The position numbers were made by a program, and so were the translations under genes. A stretch of 64,000 nt of DNA from positions 1 through 64,000 of the forward strand of contig JANRKN010000037.1 in assembly GCA_033763435.1 (NCBI GenBank). Direction: 5' to 3'. The notes under the pieces are model-generated. The model worked only from the letters and a program-made list of their open reading frames with translations, searched no databases and had not been told where the DNA came from. This stretch comes from JANRKN01 sp033763435. GTDB lineage: Bacteria; Planctomycetota; Phycisphaerae; Phycisphaerales; UBA1924. Below, piece by piece: positions 38,670-47,133 of this stretch; the first letter of the stretch is position 1; every line of letters starts with the position of its first letter.

Positions 38670-39344
38670 TCAGCGCCGACGGCGTGTCGCCGCGAGCGAG
38701 GCCAGCCCCGCCAGCGCCAGCGCGCCCGGCGCGGGGATCACCTCGACGGTGATCGCGCCCGAGTTGTTGAACCAGCCGAAGCCGTCCATCACGCCCAAGT
38801 ACAGCCGCGTCGCGCCCTCGGGCACGACGAACGACTGCACGCCGCCCTGACCGTCGAATCCGTCGCCGATAAAGAACGCCTGCTTGAGCAGCGGGCTGAG
38901 CGACGCGAAGTCTTCCGCGCCCGGCGTCGAGAAGTCCAGCGCGTTCGGATCTTCGCTCCCGTCGGGCTGGTCATCGCTGAGGAACACGCCGATCAGCGAG
39001 CTCACGCGCGCGGTGAGATCTGAGATCCCGTTCTCGGTGCCGGGCGTGCGCGCGCTGAAGTAGCCAGAGATCCCGTCCGGGCCCCAGTCGCCCGGCGCGT
39101 CGGGCGTGTAGTTCACCGCGCCCTTTGCCGAGAAGCTCAGCACCATGCCCCCCGAGATCGCGATCGGCGCGAGCACGGGGCTCTGCGCGGGCGCGGTGTC
39201 CTGCCCGTTGCCAGCGACGCTTCCCGCGGGCATCCCCGCGAGCCAGAGGTTCGAAGTCCCGGGCACCACGATCGCGCCCTGCGCGACCGACGACATGACC
39301 GCCGCCGCCGCGATCGGCAGCGCCGAACCCATCACGCTCTTCAT
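38670..39344 (-). CDS. PEP-CTERM-like exported protein
   Basis: This 224-residue secreted protein has a signal peptide (ALPIAAAAVMSSVAQGA), a beta-rich body with LYLGVMDGFGWFNNSGAITVEV, and a C-terminal PAPGALALAGLASLAATRRRR. That terminal pattern (PAPG-like motif, hydrophobic helix, Arg cluster) is the planctomycete form of PEP-CTERM, recognised by an exosortase and linked to extracellular polysaccharide. No exosortase gene is in this window. The body motif is the one usually seen in PEP-CTERM proteins of unknown function. It converges with the M3 peptidase gene. Confidence 0.85.
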   Translation of the reverse strand: MKSVMGSALPIAAAAVMSSVAQGAIVVPGTSNLWLAGMPAGSVAGNGQDTAPAQSPVLAPIAISGGMVLSFSAKGAVNYTPDAPGDWGPDGISGYFSARTPGTENGISDLTARVSSLIGVFLSDDQPDGSEDPNALDFSTPGAEDFASLSPLLKQAFFIGDGFDGQGGVQSFVVPEGATRLYLGVMDGFGWFNNSGAITVEVIPAPGALALAGLASLAATRRRR

Positions 39345-39512
39345 GTTCCGCCTCTCTCAATCCACTCCGCGCGCGGCCTGCCTCCGAACGCCGAGACCTC
39401 GGCACGCGCTTCTCCACTCCCAGAGTGCCGCGTGTTCTCGGTCTCGGCCAGTGATTCCGCCCGTTCACCCGTGAGATTTTCGGGCCAGCGCCCGCTGCGG
39501 TACGCTTGGCCG

Positions 39513-40979
39513 ATGCACCCCACCAGCGCCGATCGTCTCGCGCTCGACCGCGCCGCCGCGCACCGCGCCGTCGATTGGGCCTTTGACTACCTCGCGCGCA
39601 CCCAGGCCGCCGCGCCGGGCGCCCCCACGCCACCCGTCCGCGCACGCACGCAGCCGGGCGAGCTCTTCAACGCCCTCCCCGCCGCCGCGCCCGAAGCGCC
39701 CGAGCCCTGGGACGCCGCGTTCGACGACCTCGACCGCCTCATCCTGCCCGGCATCACGCACTGGCAGCACCCGATGTTCTTTGCCTACTTCCCCGCCAAC
39801 GTCACGGGCCCCTCGATCGTCGGCGAGATCCTCTCCGCCGGCCTGGGCGTGCAGGGGATGCTCTGGCAAACCTCCCCCGCCTGCACCGAACTCGAAACCC
39901 GCGTCCTCGATTGGCTCGGCACGCTGCTCGATCTTCCCGCGCCCTTCCTCAGCCCGTCGCGCACAGGCGGAGGCGTCATCCAAGGCACCGCGTCCGAAGC
40001 CACGCTCGTCGCGCTCCTCGCCGCACGCGCCCGCGCGCGGGCCCGCGGCATCGCCGACAGCGCCATGACCCTCTACACCTCCACCCAAGCCCATTCCTCG
40101 GTCGTCAAGGCCGCGATGATTGCGGGCCTAGCCTCCTCTCCCGACGACCGCGCGCGCCTGCGCCTCATCGAGACCGACGCGCAGTTCCGCATGGACCCCG
40201 CCGCGCTGGACTCCGCGCTCGCGCGCGACCTCGCCCAAGGCCTCGCGCCCATCAGCCTCACCGCGACCGTCGGCACCACGGGCACCACCGCGATCGACCC
40301 CATCCCCGAGCTCGCCCGCATCGCCCGCGCGCACGCGCCCGAGCTCTGGATCCACGTCGATGCCGCGCACGCGGGCGTCGCCGCGATCTGCCCCGAATTC
40401 CGCCCCTGGCTCGCGGGCCTCGAGCACGCCGACTCGCTGTGCGTGAACCCGCACAAGTGGCTTCTGACCAACTTCGACTGCGATTGCTTCTGGACGCGCG
40501 ACCGCGCGAGCCTGCTCGCCGCCCTCTCGGTCACGCCCGAGTACTTGCGCAACGCCGCGAGCGACGCGGGCGCCGTGATCGACTATCGCGACTGGCAGAT
40601 CCCGCTCGGTCGGCGCTTCCGCGCGCTCAAGCTCTGGCTCGTCCTCCGCACCTTCGGCGCGCGCGCCCTCCGCGACTACATCCGCGAGCACGTCCGCCTC
40701 GCGGAGGTGTTCGAATCCCTCGTCGCCTCCGACGATCGCTTCGAGATCGTCACGCCGCGCACGATGAACCTGGTGTGCTTCCGGCTCCGAGGTGACGACG
40801 CCAAGTCCAAGGCGCTGATGGACCGCCTCAACGACGCGGGCGAGATGTTCCTGACGCACACCGTGCTGCCCGGGCCCGATCGCACGCCGATCCTGACGCT
40901 GAGGCTGGCGATCGGCGCCGTCGGCGTCACCGAGGGCCACGTCCGCCGGGCGTGGGACCTCATCCGGGCCGCGGTCTGA
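39513..40979 (+). CDS. PLP-dependent aromatic-type amino acid decarboxylase (group II)
   Basis: This 488-residue PLP enzyme is of the aromatic-L-amino-acid/tyrosine decarboxylase family. THWQHPMFFAYFPANVT is the substrate-pocket block, TPSRTGGG-like PSRTGGGVIQGTASE binds the cofactor phosphate, IHVDAAHAG stacks on PLP, and NPHKWLLTNFDC carries the Schiff-base Lys (residue 315). The C-terminal catalytic loop and MFLTHTVLPG are recognisable. The substrate is not predictable from the motifs seen; tyrosine, DOPA, tryptophan or phenylalanine are possible. The next gene, a lipoprotein, begins 20 bases after the stop. The ATG at 39513 fits the conserved N-terminus. Confidence 0.87.
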   Translation: MHPTSADRLALDRAAAHRAVDWAFDYLARTQAAAPGAPTPPVRARTQPGELFNALPAAAPEAPEPWDAAFDDLDRLILPGITHWQHPMFFAYFPANVTGPSIVGEILSAGLGVQGMLWQTSPACTELETRVLDWLGTLLDLPAPFLSPSRTGGGVIQGTASEATLVALLAARARARARGIADSAMTLYTSTQAHSSVVKAAMIAGLASSPDDRARLRLIETDAQFRMDPAALDSALARDLAQGLAPISLTATVGTTGTTAIDPIPELARIARAHAPELWIHVDAAHAGVAAICPEFRPWLAGLEHADSLCVNPHKWLLTNFDCDCFWTRDRASLLAALSVTPEYLRNAASDAGAVIDYRDWQIPLGRRFRALKLWLVLRTFGARALRDYIREHVRLAEVFESLVASDDRFEIVTPRTMNLVCFRLRGDDAKSKALMDRLNDAGEMFLTHTVLPGPDRTPILTLRLAIGAVGVTEGHVRRAWDLIRAAV

Positions 40980-40999
40980 ATCCGCCTAGCCTTGATCCC

Positions 41000-41638
41000 A
41001 TGCGGCCCACCCTCGCGATCCTCTCCCTGCTCTCCGCAGCCTCGCTCATCGGCTGCTCCGCGCCCAAGACGCAGGGCACCTTCGACGTCCCCGCCGGCAG
41101 CTACGCCCAAGCCTTCGACGCGACCCGCGACGTGCTGCGGTCCTACCGCTTCACCCTCGAACGCACCGACGCGCAGCAGGGCGTCATCACCACCGCGCCG
41201 AAGACCACGCAGGGCCTCGCCTCGCCGTGGGATGCCGAGCAATCAAGCGTCGGCCAGGAGTGGGAAGACTTCGTCAACCAGCAGCGCCGACGGGTCCGTG
41301 TGACCTTCGAACCGGCGGTTGAGTCGGCGGGCCAACCGGCGGGCGACTCCACCGCCAATCCACAGGCCGTCAACAGTGGGGCCGTCAACAGTGGCGGCGA
41401 GTCCGACCTCAAGCCCCTCGTCGGCAAGGTTGAGGTCATCGTCGAGCGCGTCCAGCGCCCCGGCTGGCGCCCCGCGACCCGCAGCATCCGCTCCAGCTCC
41501 TTTGCCTACGACGAGGACTTCGGAACCCGTGGCCTCTGGCCCACCTACACCGTGGTCCAGTCCGGCGACCCCGACCTCGCCGACCGACTCGCCGACCGAC
41601 TCGCCGAGCAGATCCGCAGGCGCCTCGCCCCCCGCTGA
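41000..41638 (+). CDS. Predicted lipoprotein of unknown function
   Basis: This 212-residue exported protein has a lipoprotein signal with lipobox LIGC at residues ~16-19. The mature part begins with a segment like those in bacterial lipoproteins carrying a conserved globular region (AFDATRDVLRSYRFTLERTDAQQGVITTAPK). Next is a repeat-containing linker (two copies of a short NSGA-type unit), then a C-terminal beta/alpha part with QADLADRLADRLAEQ-like helical repeats. No function is assigned. It follows the decarboxylase by 20 bases, so co-transcription is likely. Confidence 0.75.
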   Translation: MRPTLAILSLLSAASLIGCSAPKTQGTFDVPAGSYAQAFDATRDVLRSYRFTLERTDAQQGVITTAPKTTQGLASPWDAEQSSVGQEWEDFVNQQRRRVRVTFEPAVESAGQPAGDSTANPQAVNSGAVNSGGESDLKPLVGKVEVIVERVQRPGWRPATRSIRSSSFAYDEDFGTRGLWPTYTVVQSGDPDLADRLADRLAEQIRRRLAPR

Positions 41639-42059
41639 GCCCCCGCTCCCACCAAACTCGGGCGCCCGCGCGGAGCTGGGCGCCAATAATCGGATTTTGT
41701 TCGGTATCGCTGGACCCGGGCATCTCCGGGGCTATGCTCCCCTCGATGAACGGCACCTTACCTCCGCACGTTCCCCGCCGGACCTGTTGACCGTCCTCAC
41801 GGACGCTCGGTCCGGCACCCTTGGGTCTGTCCGTCCGCTCTCGCGACCGCCCTTCCAATCGGCTCCGCGACCGGCCTCGACAACGGACCCGCTCATGTGG
41901 TAATCTGACCAAACATGGTGCCCCAGGCGAACGCTCGCCCGGGGTTTCCCAATCAGCACTCTCCAAGCCTCTCAGGCCGAGAGCGCCGAGATGGGGTTGG
42001 TGGTGTGGTGTGGTGGGACGGATTTGTTGGGGTGGTGGGGCTCAGCAAGGAGGTATCTC
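41639..42059 (+). promoter_or_regulatory. Long leader of the ankyrin-protein gene
   Basis: These 421 bases contain no convincing gene. A promoter candidate lies at 41877-41906. A terminator-like hairpin CCCC-a-GGCGA/TCGCC-c-GGGG (41921-41944) with GGGGTTT after it follows, then a smaller stem CTCTC/GAGAG near 41970-41985. A G/T-rich stretch (41988-42043) with many GG runs precedes the strong AGGAGGT (42048-42054) five bases before the ATG. The layout resembles an attenuated or G-quadruplex-prone leader. Confidence 0.4.
41877..41906 (+). promoter_or_regulatory. Promoter candidate upstream of the ankyrin gene
   Basis: TCGACA (41877-41882) and TAATCT (41901-41906) are separated by 18 bases. The -35 matches five of six consensus positions, the -10 three. 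A GGTAATCT -10-like stretch also lies upstream of the prepilin-like gene at 62415. Confidence 0.3.
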
Positions 42060-43010
42060 ATGACCACGACTTCGGTACAGGGGCACAGCCGCGCTCCGGC
42101 CGTCGTGATCATCTTCGCGTTGATCATCGCTGGCGGAATTCTGTATTACTTCGTCGACCAGCTCGGGGGCGACGTGGGCACCAAGGCCGCACAGGCCAGC
42201 TCGCCCACTGCCGTCGCGATCCATGAGGCCGCCATGTCGGGCGATCTCAAGGGCGTGCTGGCCAAGATCCAGTCCAAGACGCCCGTCGACGTGCCCTACG
42301 AGGGCAGCGAGAAGTGGCGCGAGGGCATGACCCCGCTCATGTCCGCCGCCGTCGCGGGCAAGAGCGACATCGTCAAGGCTCTGCTGGGCGAGAAGGCCAA
42401 CGTCGACGCGACCGCGCGCGACGGCAAGACCGCCCTCATCTACGCCGCTGGCTGGGGCGATGCCTCCACCGTCGAGGCGCTGCTCGCCGCGCAGGCCCGC
42501 GTCGATGCCCGCAGCAACGACGGCTGGACCGCCGTCATGATGGCCGCGGCCCGCGGCACGCCCCAGTCCGTCCGCGCTTTAGTCCAGAAGGGCGCCAACG
42601 TGAACGTGAAGAACAAGTGGGGCCAGTCCCCGCTCGTCATCGCGTCGCGCACGGGCGAACTCGATAAGGTCCGCGTCCTGCTCGACGCGGGCGCCAACGT
42701 CAACGACCGCGACCAGACCGGCACGACCGCGCTCGGCATGGCCGCTGCCGCCGAGAGCGGGCTGGACGTCATGAAGGCCCTCATCGAGGCCAAGGCCGAC
42801 GTCAATCAGGCCGACAACGACGGCATCACCCCGCTCATGAAGGCCGCCGACCGAGGCGACAAGGACAAGGTCATCCTTCTCCTGAACCACGGCGCGCGCC
42901 CCGAACTGAAGGACTCCTCGGGCAAGACCGCGCTGGATTGGGCCCGGGGCCGCGACGATGACGCGGGCCGCGCCGTCGCCGCGCTCCTCTCCGAGGCCAA
43001 GGGCTCCTGA
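42060..43010 (+). CDS. Membrane-anchored ankyrin repeat protein
   Basis: This 316-residue protein has one N-terminal membrane helix (residues ~14-35, VVIIFALIIAGGILYYFV) and then about six ankyrin repeats, seen as GMTPLMSAAVAGKSDIVKALL, GKTALIYAAGWGDASTVEALL, GWTAVMMAAARGTPQSVRALV, and three more ending at KTALDWARG. Ankyrin repeats mediate protein binding; here they would face the periplasm or cytoplasm depending on orientation, which is not clear. The start is supported by a perfect AGGAGGT five bases before the ATG. A terminator follows. Its partner is unknown. Confidence 0.88.
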   Translation: MTTTSVQGHSRAPAVVIIFALIIAGGILYYFVDQLGGDVGTKAAQASSPTAVAIHEAAMSGDLKGVLAKIQSKTPVDVPYEGSEKWREGMTPLMSAAVAGKSDIVKALLGEKANVDATARDGKTALIYAAGWGDASTVEALLAAQARVDARSNDGWTAVMMAAARGTPQSVRALVQKGANVNVKNKWGQSPLVIASRTGELDKVRVLLDAGANVNDRDQTGTTALGMAAAAESGLDVMKALIEAKADVNQADNDGITPLMKAADRGDKDKVILLLNHGARPELKDSSGKTALDWARGRDDDAGRAVAALLSEAKGS

Positions 43011-43037
43011 GCCCGCCGGCCAACCTCAGCACACCCA

Positions 43038-43071
43038 CAGGCTCGGGCCCCCGCCCGGGCCTGTTTTCTTT
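43038..43071 (+). terminator. Intrinsic terminator after the ankyrin gene
   Basis: CAGGCTCGGGC (43038-43048) pairs with GCCCGGGCCTG (43053-43063) around CCCC with one G-U pair, followed by TTTTCTTT. Confidence 0.88.
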
Positions 43072-43125
43072 CCTGCGTTCCCGCGCGGCGGTGTTACCAT
43101 GCACGCAGTCACGGAGGATTTCTCG

Positions 43126-43701
43126 ATGGCGATCCGGATCGTCTCGTTCGCGGGCAGTCTGCGGGTGGGCTCGTTCAACAAGAAGCTGGCGCACATCGCG
43201 GCCATCGGCGCGCGCGAGGCGGGGGCCGACGTCGTCGAGCTCGACCTCCGCGACTTCCCGCTGCCGCTCTTCGATGAAGACGTCGAGCGCGAGCAGGGCA
43301 CGCCCGCGAACGTCAAGCGCCTGAAGGAGATCATGATCCCCGCCGCGGGGCTCATCATCGCCTGCCCCGAGTACAACTCCTCCGTCACCGCCGCGCTCAA
43401 GAACGCCATCGACTGGGTCTCCCGCCCCGCGCCGGGCGAAGGACGCCTCGCCGCGTTCAACGGCAAGGTCGGCGCGATCATGTCCGCCTCCCCGGGCGCC
43501 CTCGGCGGCCTGCGCGGCCTCGTCACGGTCCGCAGCGTCCTGAGCTCCATCGGCGTGCTGGTCCTTCCAGATCAGGTCGCCGTCCCCAAGGCCCACGAAG
43601 CCTTCGACGAGGCCGGCAACCTCCGCGACAGCGCGGTCCATCAGGCCGTCAAGGCCCTGGGCGCCAAGTGCACCATCGTCGCTTCAAAGATCAACGCCTG
43701 A
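43126..43701 (+). CDS. NAD(P)H-dependent FMN reductase
   Basis: This flavodoxin-like oxidoreductase of 191 residues has FAGSLRVGSFNKKLAHIA, the FMN-phosphate-binding loop, FPLPLFDEDVE, and CPEYNSSVTAALKNAIDW, the flavin ring-binding signature of the NADPH-dependent FMN reductase family (ChrR/ArsH-like). KVGAIMSASPGALGGLRG is the dimer-interface region. ATG 43126 is used because GGAGG lies ~9 bases before it; an in-frame ATG at 43099 would add nine residues. Substrate (quinone, chromate, azo dye) is not predictable. Confidence 0.9.
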   Translation: MAIRIVSFAGSLRVGSFNKKLAHIAAIGAREAGADVVELDLRDFPLPLFDEDVEREQGTPANVKRLKEIMIPAAGLIIACPEYNSSVTAALKNAIDWVSRPAPGEGRLAAFNGKVGAIMSASPGALGGLRGLVTVRSVLSSIGVLVLPDQVAVPKAHEAFDEAGNLRDSAVHQAVKALGAKCTIVASKINA

Positions 43702-43746
43702 GCGCCAGCCCAGACCCCCGCCCAGACCCCAACCCATAACCCGGCC

Positions 43747-44574
43747 ATGACCGCGCCCATGACGACGCCCCCCCACGCGACCAGCCCAGGCGCCTCGCGC
43801 ATGCCCAAGCTCCGCGCGTTCGTTGACGGCGCGCCCTTCACCAAGTTCATCCTCGCCGTCATCGTCACCAACGCCGTCGTCATCGGCCTGGAGACCTATC
43901 ACGCCTCGCCCGTGTGGGCAATCGTCAACCAGATCTGCCTGGCGATCTACATCGTCGAGATCGTCCTCAAGTTCCTTGCGCGTGATTCGGTCCGCGCGTT
44001 CTTCTCCGATGGCTGGAACCTCTTCGACCTGGCCATCATCATCGCCGCGTTCCTGCCCGACGTGGGCGAGCTCGGCACCGTCGCGCGCATCCTCCGCGTC
44101 TTCCGCGTGCTCAGGCTCGTCCGCACCATCCCCGAGCTCCGGCTCATCGTCTCGGTCCTCGTCCGCTCGGTCGTCTCGATGAAGTACATCGGGCTGCTGG
44201 CCGTCATCTTCTTCTACGTGTTCGCCGTCATCGGCGTGAAGGTCCTCGGCCCGCACCAGCCCGAGTTCCGCGACCTCCACACCGCCCTGTTCACCCTCTT
44301 CCGTGTGCTCACTCAGGACAACTGGGCCGAACTGGTCTACACAGGCCAGGAGCACGTCGGCTGGTACGCCACCGCCTACCACACCGGCTGGATCATCCTC
44401 GCGACGTTCATCCTCGTGAACCTCGTCGTCGGCGCGATCATCAACAACTACCAGGAAGTCCAGCAGATCGAGCAGCGCAAGCTCAAACCCCTCGACACCT
44501 CCGACCGCCGGCTCGAAGAACTGATCGCGGAAGTGCAGGAGATCCTCCGCGCCCGCCACGGCCGGGGATCCTGA
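43747..44574 (+). CDS. Voltage-gated ion channel of the bacterial sodium-channel (BacNav) type
   Basis: This six-helix channel subunit of 275 residues forms tetramers in the membrane. S1-S4 span residues ~33-140; S4 shows the voltage-sensing pattern ARILRVFRVLRLVR, with Arg every third position. S5, the pore helix and S6 (GWIILATFILVNLVVGAIINNYQEV) follow. The selectivity filter reads LTQDNWAE (T189-Q-D-N-W193) where classical BacNav channels have TLESW. The C-terminal ~45 residues are a charged helix typical of the tetramer's cytoplasmic coiled coil. The Asp in place of Glu resembles CatSper-type TxDxW filters, so ion preference may differ. It lies 45 bases after the FMN reductase. Confidence 0.9.
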   Translation: MTAPMTTPPHATSPGASRMPKLRAFVDGAPFTKFILAVIVTNAVVIGLETYHASPVWAIVNQICLAIYIVEIVLKFLARDSVRAFFSDGWNLFDLAIIIAAFLPDVGELGTVARILRVFRVLRLVRTIPELRLIVSVLVRSVVSMKYIGLLAVIFFYVFAVIGVKVLGPHQPEFRDLHTALFTLFRVLTQDNWAELVYTGQEHVGWYATAYHTGWIILATFILVNLVVGAIINNYQEVQQIEQRKLKPLDTSDRRLEELIAEVQEILRARHGRGS

Positions 44575-44609
44575 ACCGCTCTCATCCCTCATCTCCGGAG
44601 AACACTGCC

Positions 44610-45122
44610 ATGCCCAAGGACAAGAAGAGCAAGAAGGACAAAAAAGCCCTGAAAAAGGCCCACAAGAAGGCCAGCCCCCCCAAGGTCAAGCCCGGCAAGA
44701 AGAAGGACAAGCTCGCGCCCACGCCCGTCACCACCGGCAAGGGCGCCTCGCCCGTCGAGATCGGCGCCGACTTCGTCGCGATGTTCAACCGAGGCGAGTG
44801 GCAGCAGATCGAAGACAAGTACTACGACAAGAAGCTTGTCTCGATCGAGGGCCTGGGCGTCAACCTCGCCTGGCACGGGCGCAAGGCCGTCCGCGCCAAG
44901 AGCGAGGCCTGGATGGCCGACCACCAGATCCATGGCGCCTCCGCCGAGGGCCCCTTCGTCGGCTCCACCGGCTTTGCCGTGCGCTTCAAGATGGACGTCG
45001 AAAACAAGGCCGCGGGCACCCGCGAGATCATGGACGAAGTCGCCGTCTACACGGTGCTCAAGGGCAAGGTCGTCCGCGAAGAGTTCATGTACTTCGCCCC
45101 CGGCGCCCCCGCCAAGGGCTGA
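44610..45122 (+). CDS. SnoaL-like (NTF2-fold) protein with Lys-rich N-terminus
   Basis: This 170-residue protein has a first ~38 residues that are mostly Lys with Pro and Ala (MPKDKKSKKDKKALKKAHKK), then an NTF2/SnoaL-like domain: VEIGADFVAMFNRGEWQQIEDKYYDKKLVSIEG, AWHGRKAVRAKSEAWM, GFAVRFKMDVENK and REIMDEVAVYTVLKGKVVREEFMY. These match the SnoaL-like polyketide cyclase fold, which in many proteins has no assigned enzyme activity. GGAG lies upstream of the ATG. The basic N-terminus could bind nucleic acid or acidic polymer. It follows the channel gene by 35 bases, so is probably co-transcribed; a strong terminator ends the unit. Confidence 0.75.
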   Translation: MPKDKKSKKDKKALKKAHKKASPPKVKPGKKKDKLAPTPVTTGKGASPVEIGADFVAMFNRGEWQQIEDKYYDKKLVSIEGLGVNLAWHGRKAVRAKSEAWMADHQIHGASAEGPFVGSTGFAVRFKMDVENKAAGTREIMDEVAVYTVLKGKVVREEFMYFAPGAPAKG

Positions 45123-45417
45123 TCCGCCGCGGCATCCCCGCGCCGCACACGGCCCATCCTTGACCGAAAACACAAGGCCCCCGGGACACACCATCCCGGG
45201 GGCCTTCGCATTCCAGGAAGTTCCCCGCCCTGCCCTCCCTCCCGGGGCCTCTCCGGCGCGGGTTCCTATAGTCTCAACCCGGGCTTCCGGGGCTGGGGCC
45301 GGGCCTGTGCGTCGGGCTGCGGGCTGGTTCAGTTCCGTGGGGTTCGGTCGGGAGCGGTTTGGGCGGCGGGCGTGGTTCCTGCGGTTCTCGGCGGTGGGCG
45401 GAAGAAAGGTGCGAAGC
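45123..45417 (+). other. Gap upstream of lpdA
   Basis: These 295 bases contain the terminator at 45174-45206, a TATAGT (45267-45272) that could be a -10 without a recognisable -35, and a long G-rich leader. No gene is seen. GAAAGGTGCGAAGC just before 45418 gives a plausible ribosome binding site for lpdA. Confidence 0.4.
45174..45206 (+). terminator. Terminator after the SnoaL-like gene
   Basis: AAGGCCCCCGGGA (45174-45186) pairs perfectly with TCCCGGGGGCCTT (45194-45206) over 13 bp around a 7-base loop. CGCATT follows; the T tract is poor, but the stem is very strong and similar in sequence to the hairpin at 38608. Confidence 0.7.
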
Positions 45418-46995
45418 GTGGCAGAGCGTCACTTTGATGTCGTGGTCATCGGCGGCGGGCCCGGCGGCTATGTCGGGGCGATCCGGGCGGCGCAGCTCGG
45501 CTTCAAAACGGCCGTCATCGAACGCGCCAAGCTCGGAGGCGTCTGCCTCAACTGGGGCTGCATCCCCTCCAAGGCCCTCCTCTCCAACGCCGAGCTCTAC
45601 GAAAAGCTCCACGACCGCGAGTCCTGGGGCCTGAAGATCTCCGGCGAGATCGGCTTTGACTGGTCCAAGGTCATCACCCGCTCGCGCGATGTCGCCTCGA
45701 AACTCAACAAGGGCGTTGAGTTTCTGATGAAGAAGAACAAGATCGAGCACATCACCGCCTCGGCCAAGATCGTCTCGGCCGCCAAGGGCACCCAGCCCGC
45801 CCGCGTCGAGCTCTTTGACTGCCAGGTCAACGAAGAGCGCACCGACTCGCCCATCACCCCCGCCGGCAAGGCCCGCGAGACGATCACCGCCTCGCACGTC
45901 ATCATCGCCACCGGCTCGGTCGCGCGCGATCTGCCCTTTGCCAAGTTCGACAACGACAAAGTCTGGGGCGCGCGCGAGGCCATGTACAACAAGTCGCAGC
46001 CCAAGAGCCTCATCGTCATCGGCGCGGGCGCGATCGGCATGGAATTCGGCTACTTCTATCACACCTTCGGCACGAAGGTCACCGTGATCGAAATGCAGCC
46101 GCGGATCCTGCCCGTCGAGGATGACGACGCGTCCGCCGCCGTCGACAAGGTCTTCCGCAAGCACGGCATGGACATCCGCACCTCGACCACCACGCTGGGC
46201 ATCGAGAAGACCGCCTCGGGCGTCAAGGTCACCGTCGCCCCCGTCATCACCGGGCCCGACGGCAAGCCCAAGGGCGACGAGTCCAAGAAGGAAACCCTCG
46301 AGGCCGAGAAGGTCCTGCTCGCGATCGGTGTCAAGGGCCGCTTCGATGGCCTCTTCGACGCTTCACTGGGCCTCGACACCTGGCGCGACCACATCAAGAC
46401 CGACTTCGTCCCCCAGGGCTGGAACGGCCCGGGCACCGGCACCGTCAACGAAGCCATCGACTACAAGACCAACCTCCCGGGCATCTACGCCATCGGTGAC
46501 GTCATCGGCCCGCCCTGGCTCGCCCACGTCGCGGGCGAGGAAGCGATCCTGTGCGTCGAGCGCATCGCCTGGCGCGCCAAGAAGCTCCACCACGAACCGC
46601 TCCCCATGGACTACTCGGTCATCCCGGGCTGCACGTACTGCCACCCGCAGATCGCCAGCGTCGGCTTCACCGAGCGCGCCCTCAAGGAGCGCGGCATGGT
46701 CAAGGGCAAGGACTACCAGACCGGCACCTTCAACTTCAGCGCGCTGGGCAAGGCCATCGCCACGCGCAACACCGACGGCTTCGTCAAGATCATCCGGGGC
46801 CTGCCCCGCGGTGAGATCCTCGGCGCCCACATCGTCGGTGACCAGGCGACCGAACTGATCGCCGAGCTCTCCCTCGCGCGCCGGCTCGAAGCCACGAGCG
46901 AAGAACTCATCGCGACCGTGCACGCCCACCCGACCATGCACGAATCGATCCACGAGGCGGCGCTCGCCTCCGAAGGCCGCGTGATCAACTCGTAA
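45418..46995 (+). CDS. lpdA: Dihydrolipoamide dehydrogenase (E3)
   Basis: This flavoprotein disulfide reductase re-oxidises lipoyl groups of 2-oxo-acid dehydrogenases or glycine cleavage. It has 525 residues, ~55 more than usual. FDVVVIGGGPGGYVGAIRAAQ is the FAD-binding N-terminus and GGVCLNWGCIPSK carries the redox Cys pair (43/48). IVIGAGAIGMEFG is the NAD-binding Rossmann motif, YAIGDVIGPPWLAHVA the second FAD site, and HAHPTMHE the catalytic His-Glu. Extra residues lie in the two central insertions (near 130-150 and 275-290). The GTG start at 45418 follows AAAGGTG. No E1/E2 gene is adjacent, so its complex is elsewhere. Confidence 0.95.
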   Translation: MAERHFDVVVIGGGPGGYVGAIRAAQLGFKTAVIERAKLGGVCLNWGCIPSKALLSNAELYEKLHDRESWGLKISGEIGFDWSKVITRSRDVASKLNKGVEFLMKKNKIEHITASAKIVSAAKGTQPARVELFDCQVNEERTDSPITPAGKARETITASHVIIATGSVARDLPFAKFDNDKVWGAREAMYNKSQPKSLIVIGAGAIGMEFGYFYHTFGTKVTVIEMQPRILPVEDDDASAAVDKVFRKHGMDIRTSTTTLGIEKTASGVKVTVAPVITGPDGKPKGDESKKETLEAEKVLLAIGVKGRFDGLFDASLGLDTWRDHIKTDFVPQGWNGPGTGTVNEAIDYKTNLPGIYAIGDVIGPPWLAHVAGEEAILCVERIAWRAKKLHHEPLPMDYSVIPGCTYCHPQIASVGFTERALKERGMVKGKDYQTGTFNFSALGKAIATRNTDGFVKIIRGLPRGEILGAHIVGDQATELIAELSLARRLEATSEELIATVHAHPTMHESIHEAALASEGRVINS

Positions 46996-47032
46996 CGCCT
47001 CAGGCCGCGACGAGATCCCTTCCGCACCTCCG

Positions 47033-47066
47033 CCCCCGGGCCCTTCGGCTCGGGGGTTTTCGTTTT
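47033..47066 (+). terminator. Intrinsic terminator after lpdA
   Basis: CCCCCGGGCC (47033-47042) pairs with GGCTCGGGGG (47047-47056) around CTTC with one G-U pair, followed by TTTTCGTTTTT. Confidence 0.92.
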
Positions 47067-47133
47067 TGGTTGATTCGGGCCGGTGTTTCCCGCATACTGC
47101 CCATGGCAAGCCCACAGGGCGCGGAGGTTGTGC

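Noticed and set aside
41436..41966. Overlapping open frames on both strands between the lipoprotein and ankyrin genes
   Set aside because: None has a start with a ribosome binding site or a protein-like composition, and one runs into the lipoprotein gene in antisense.
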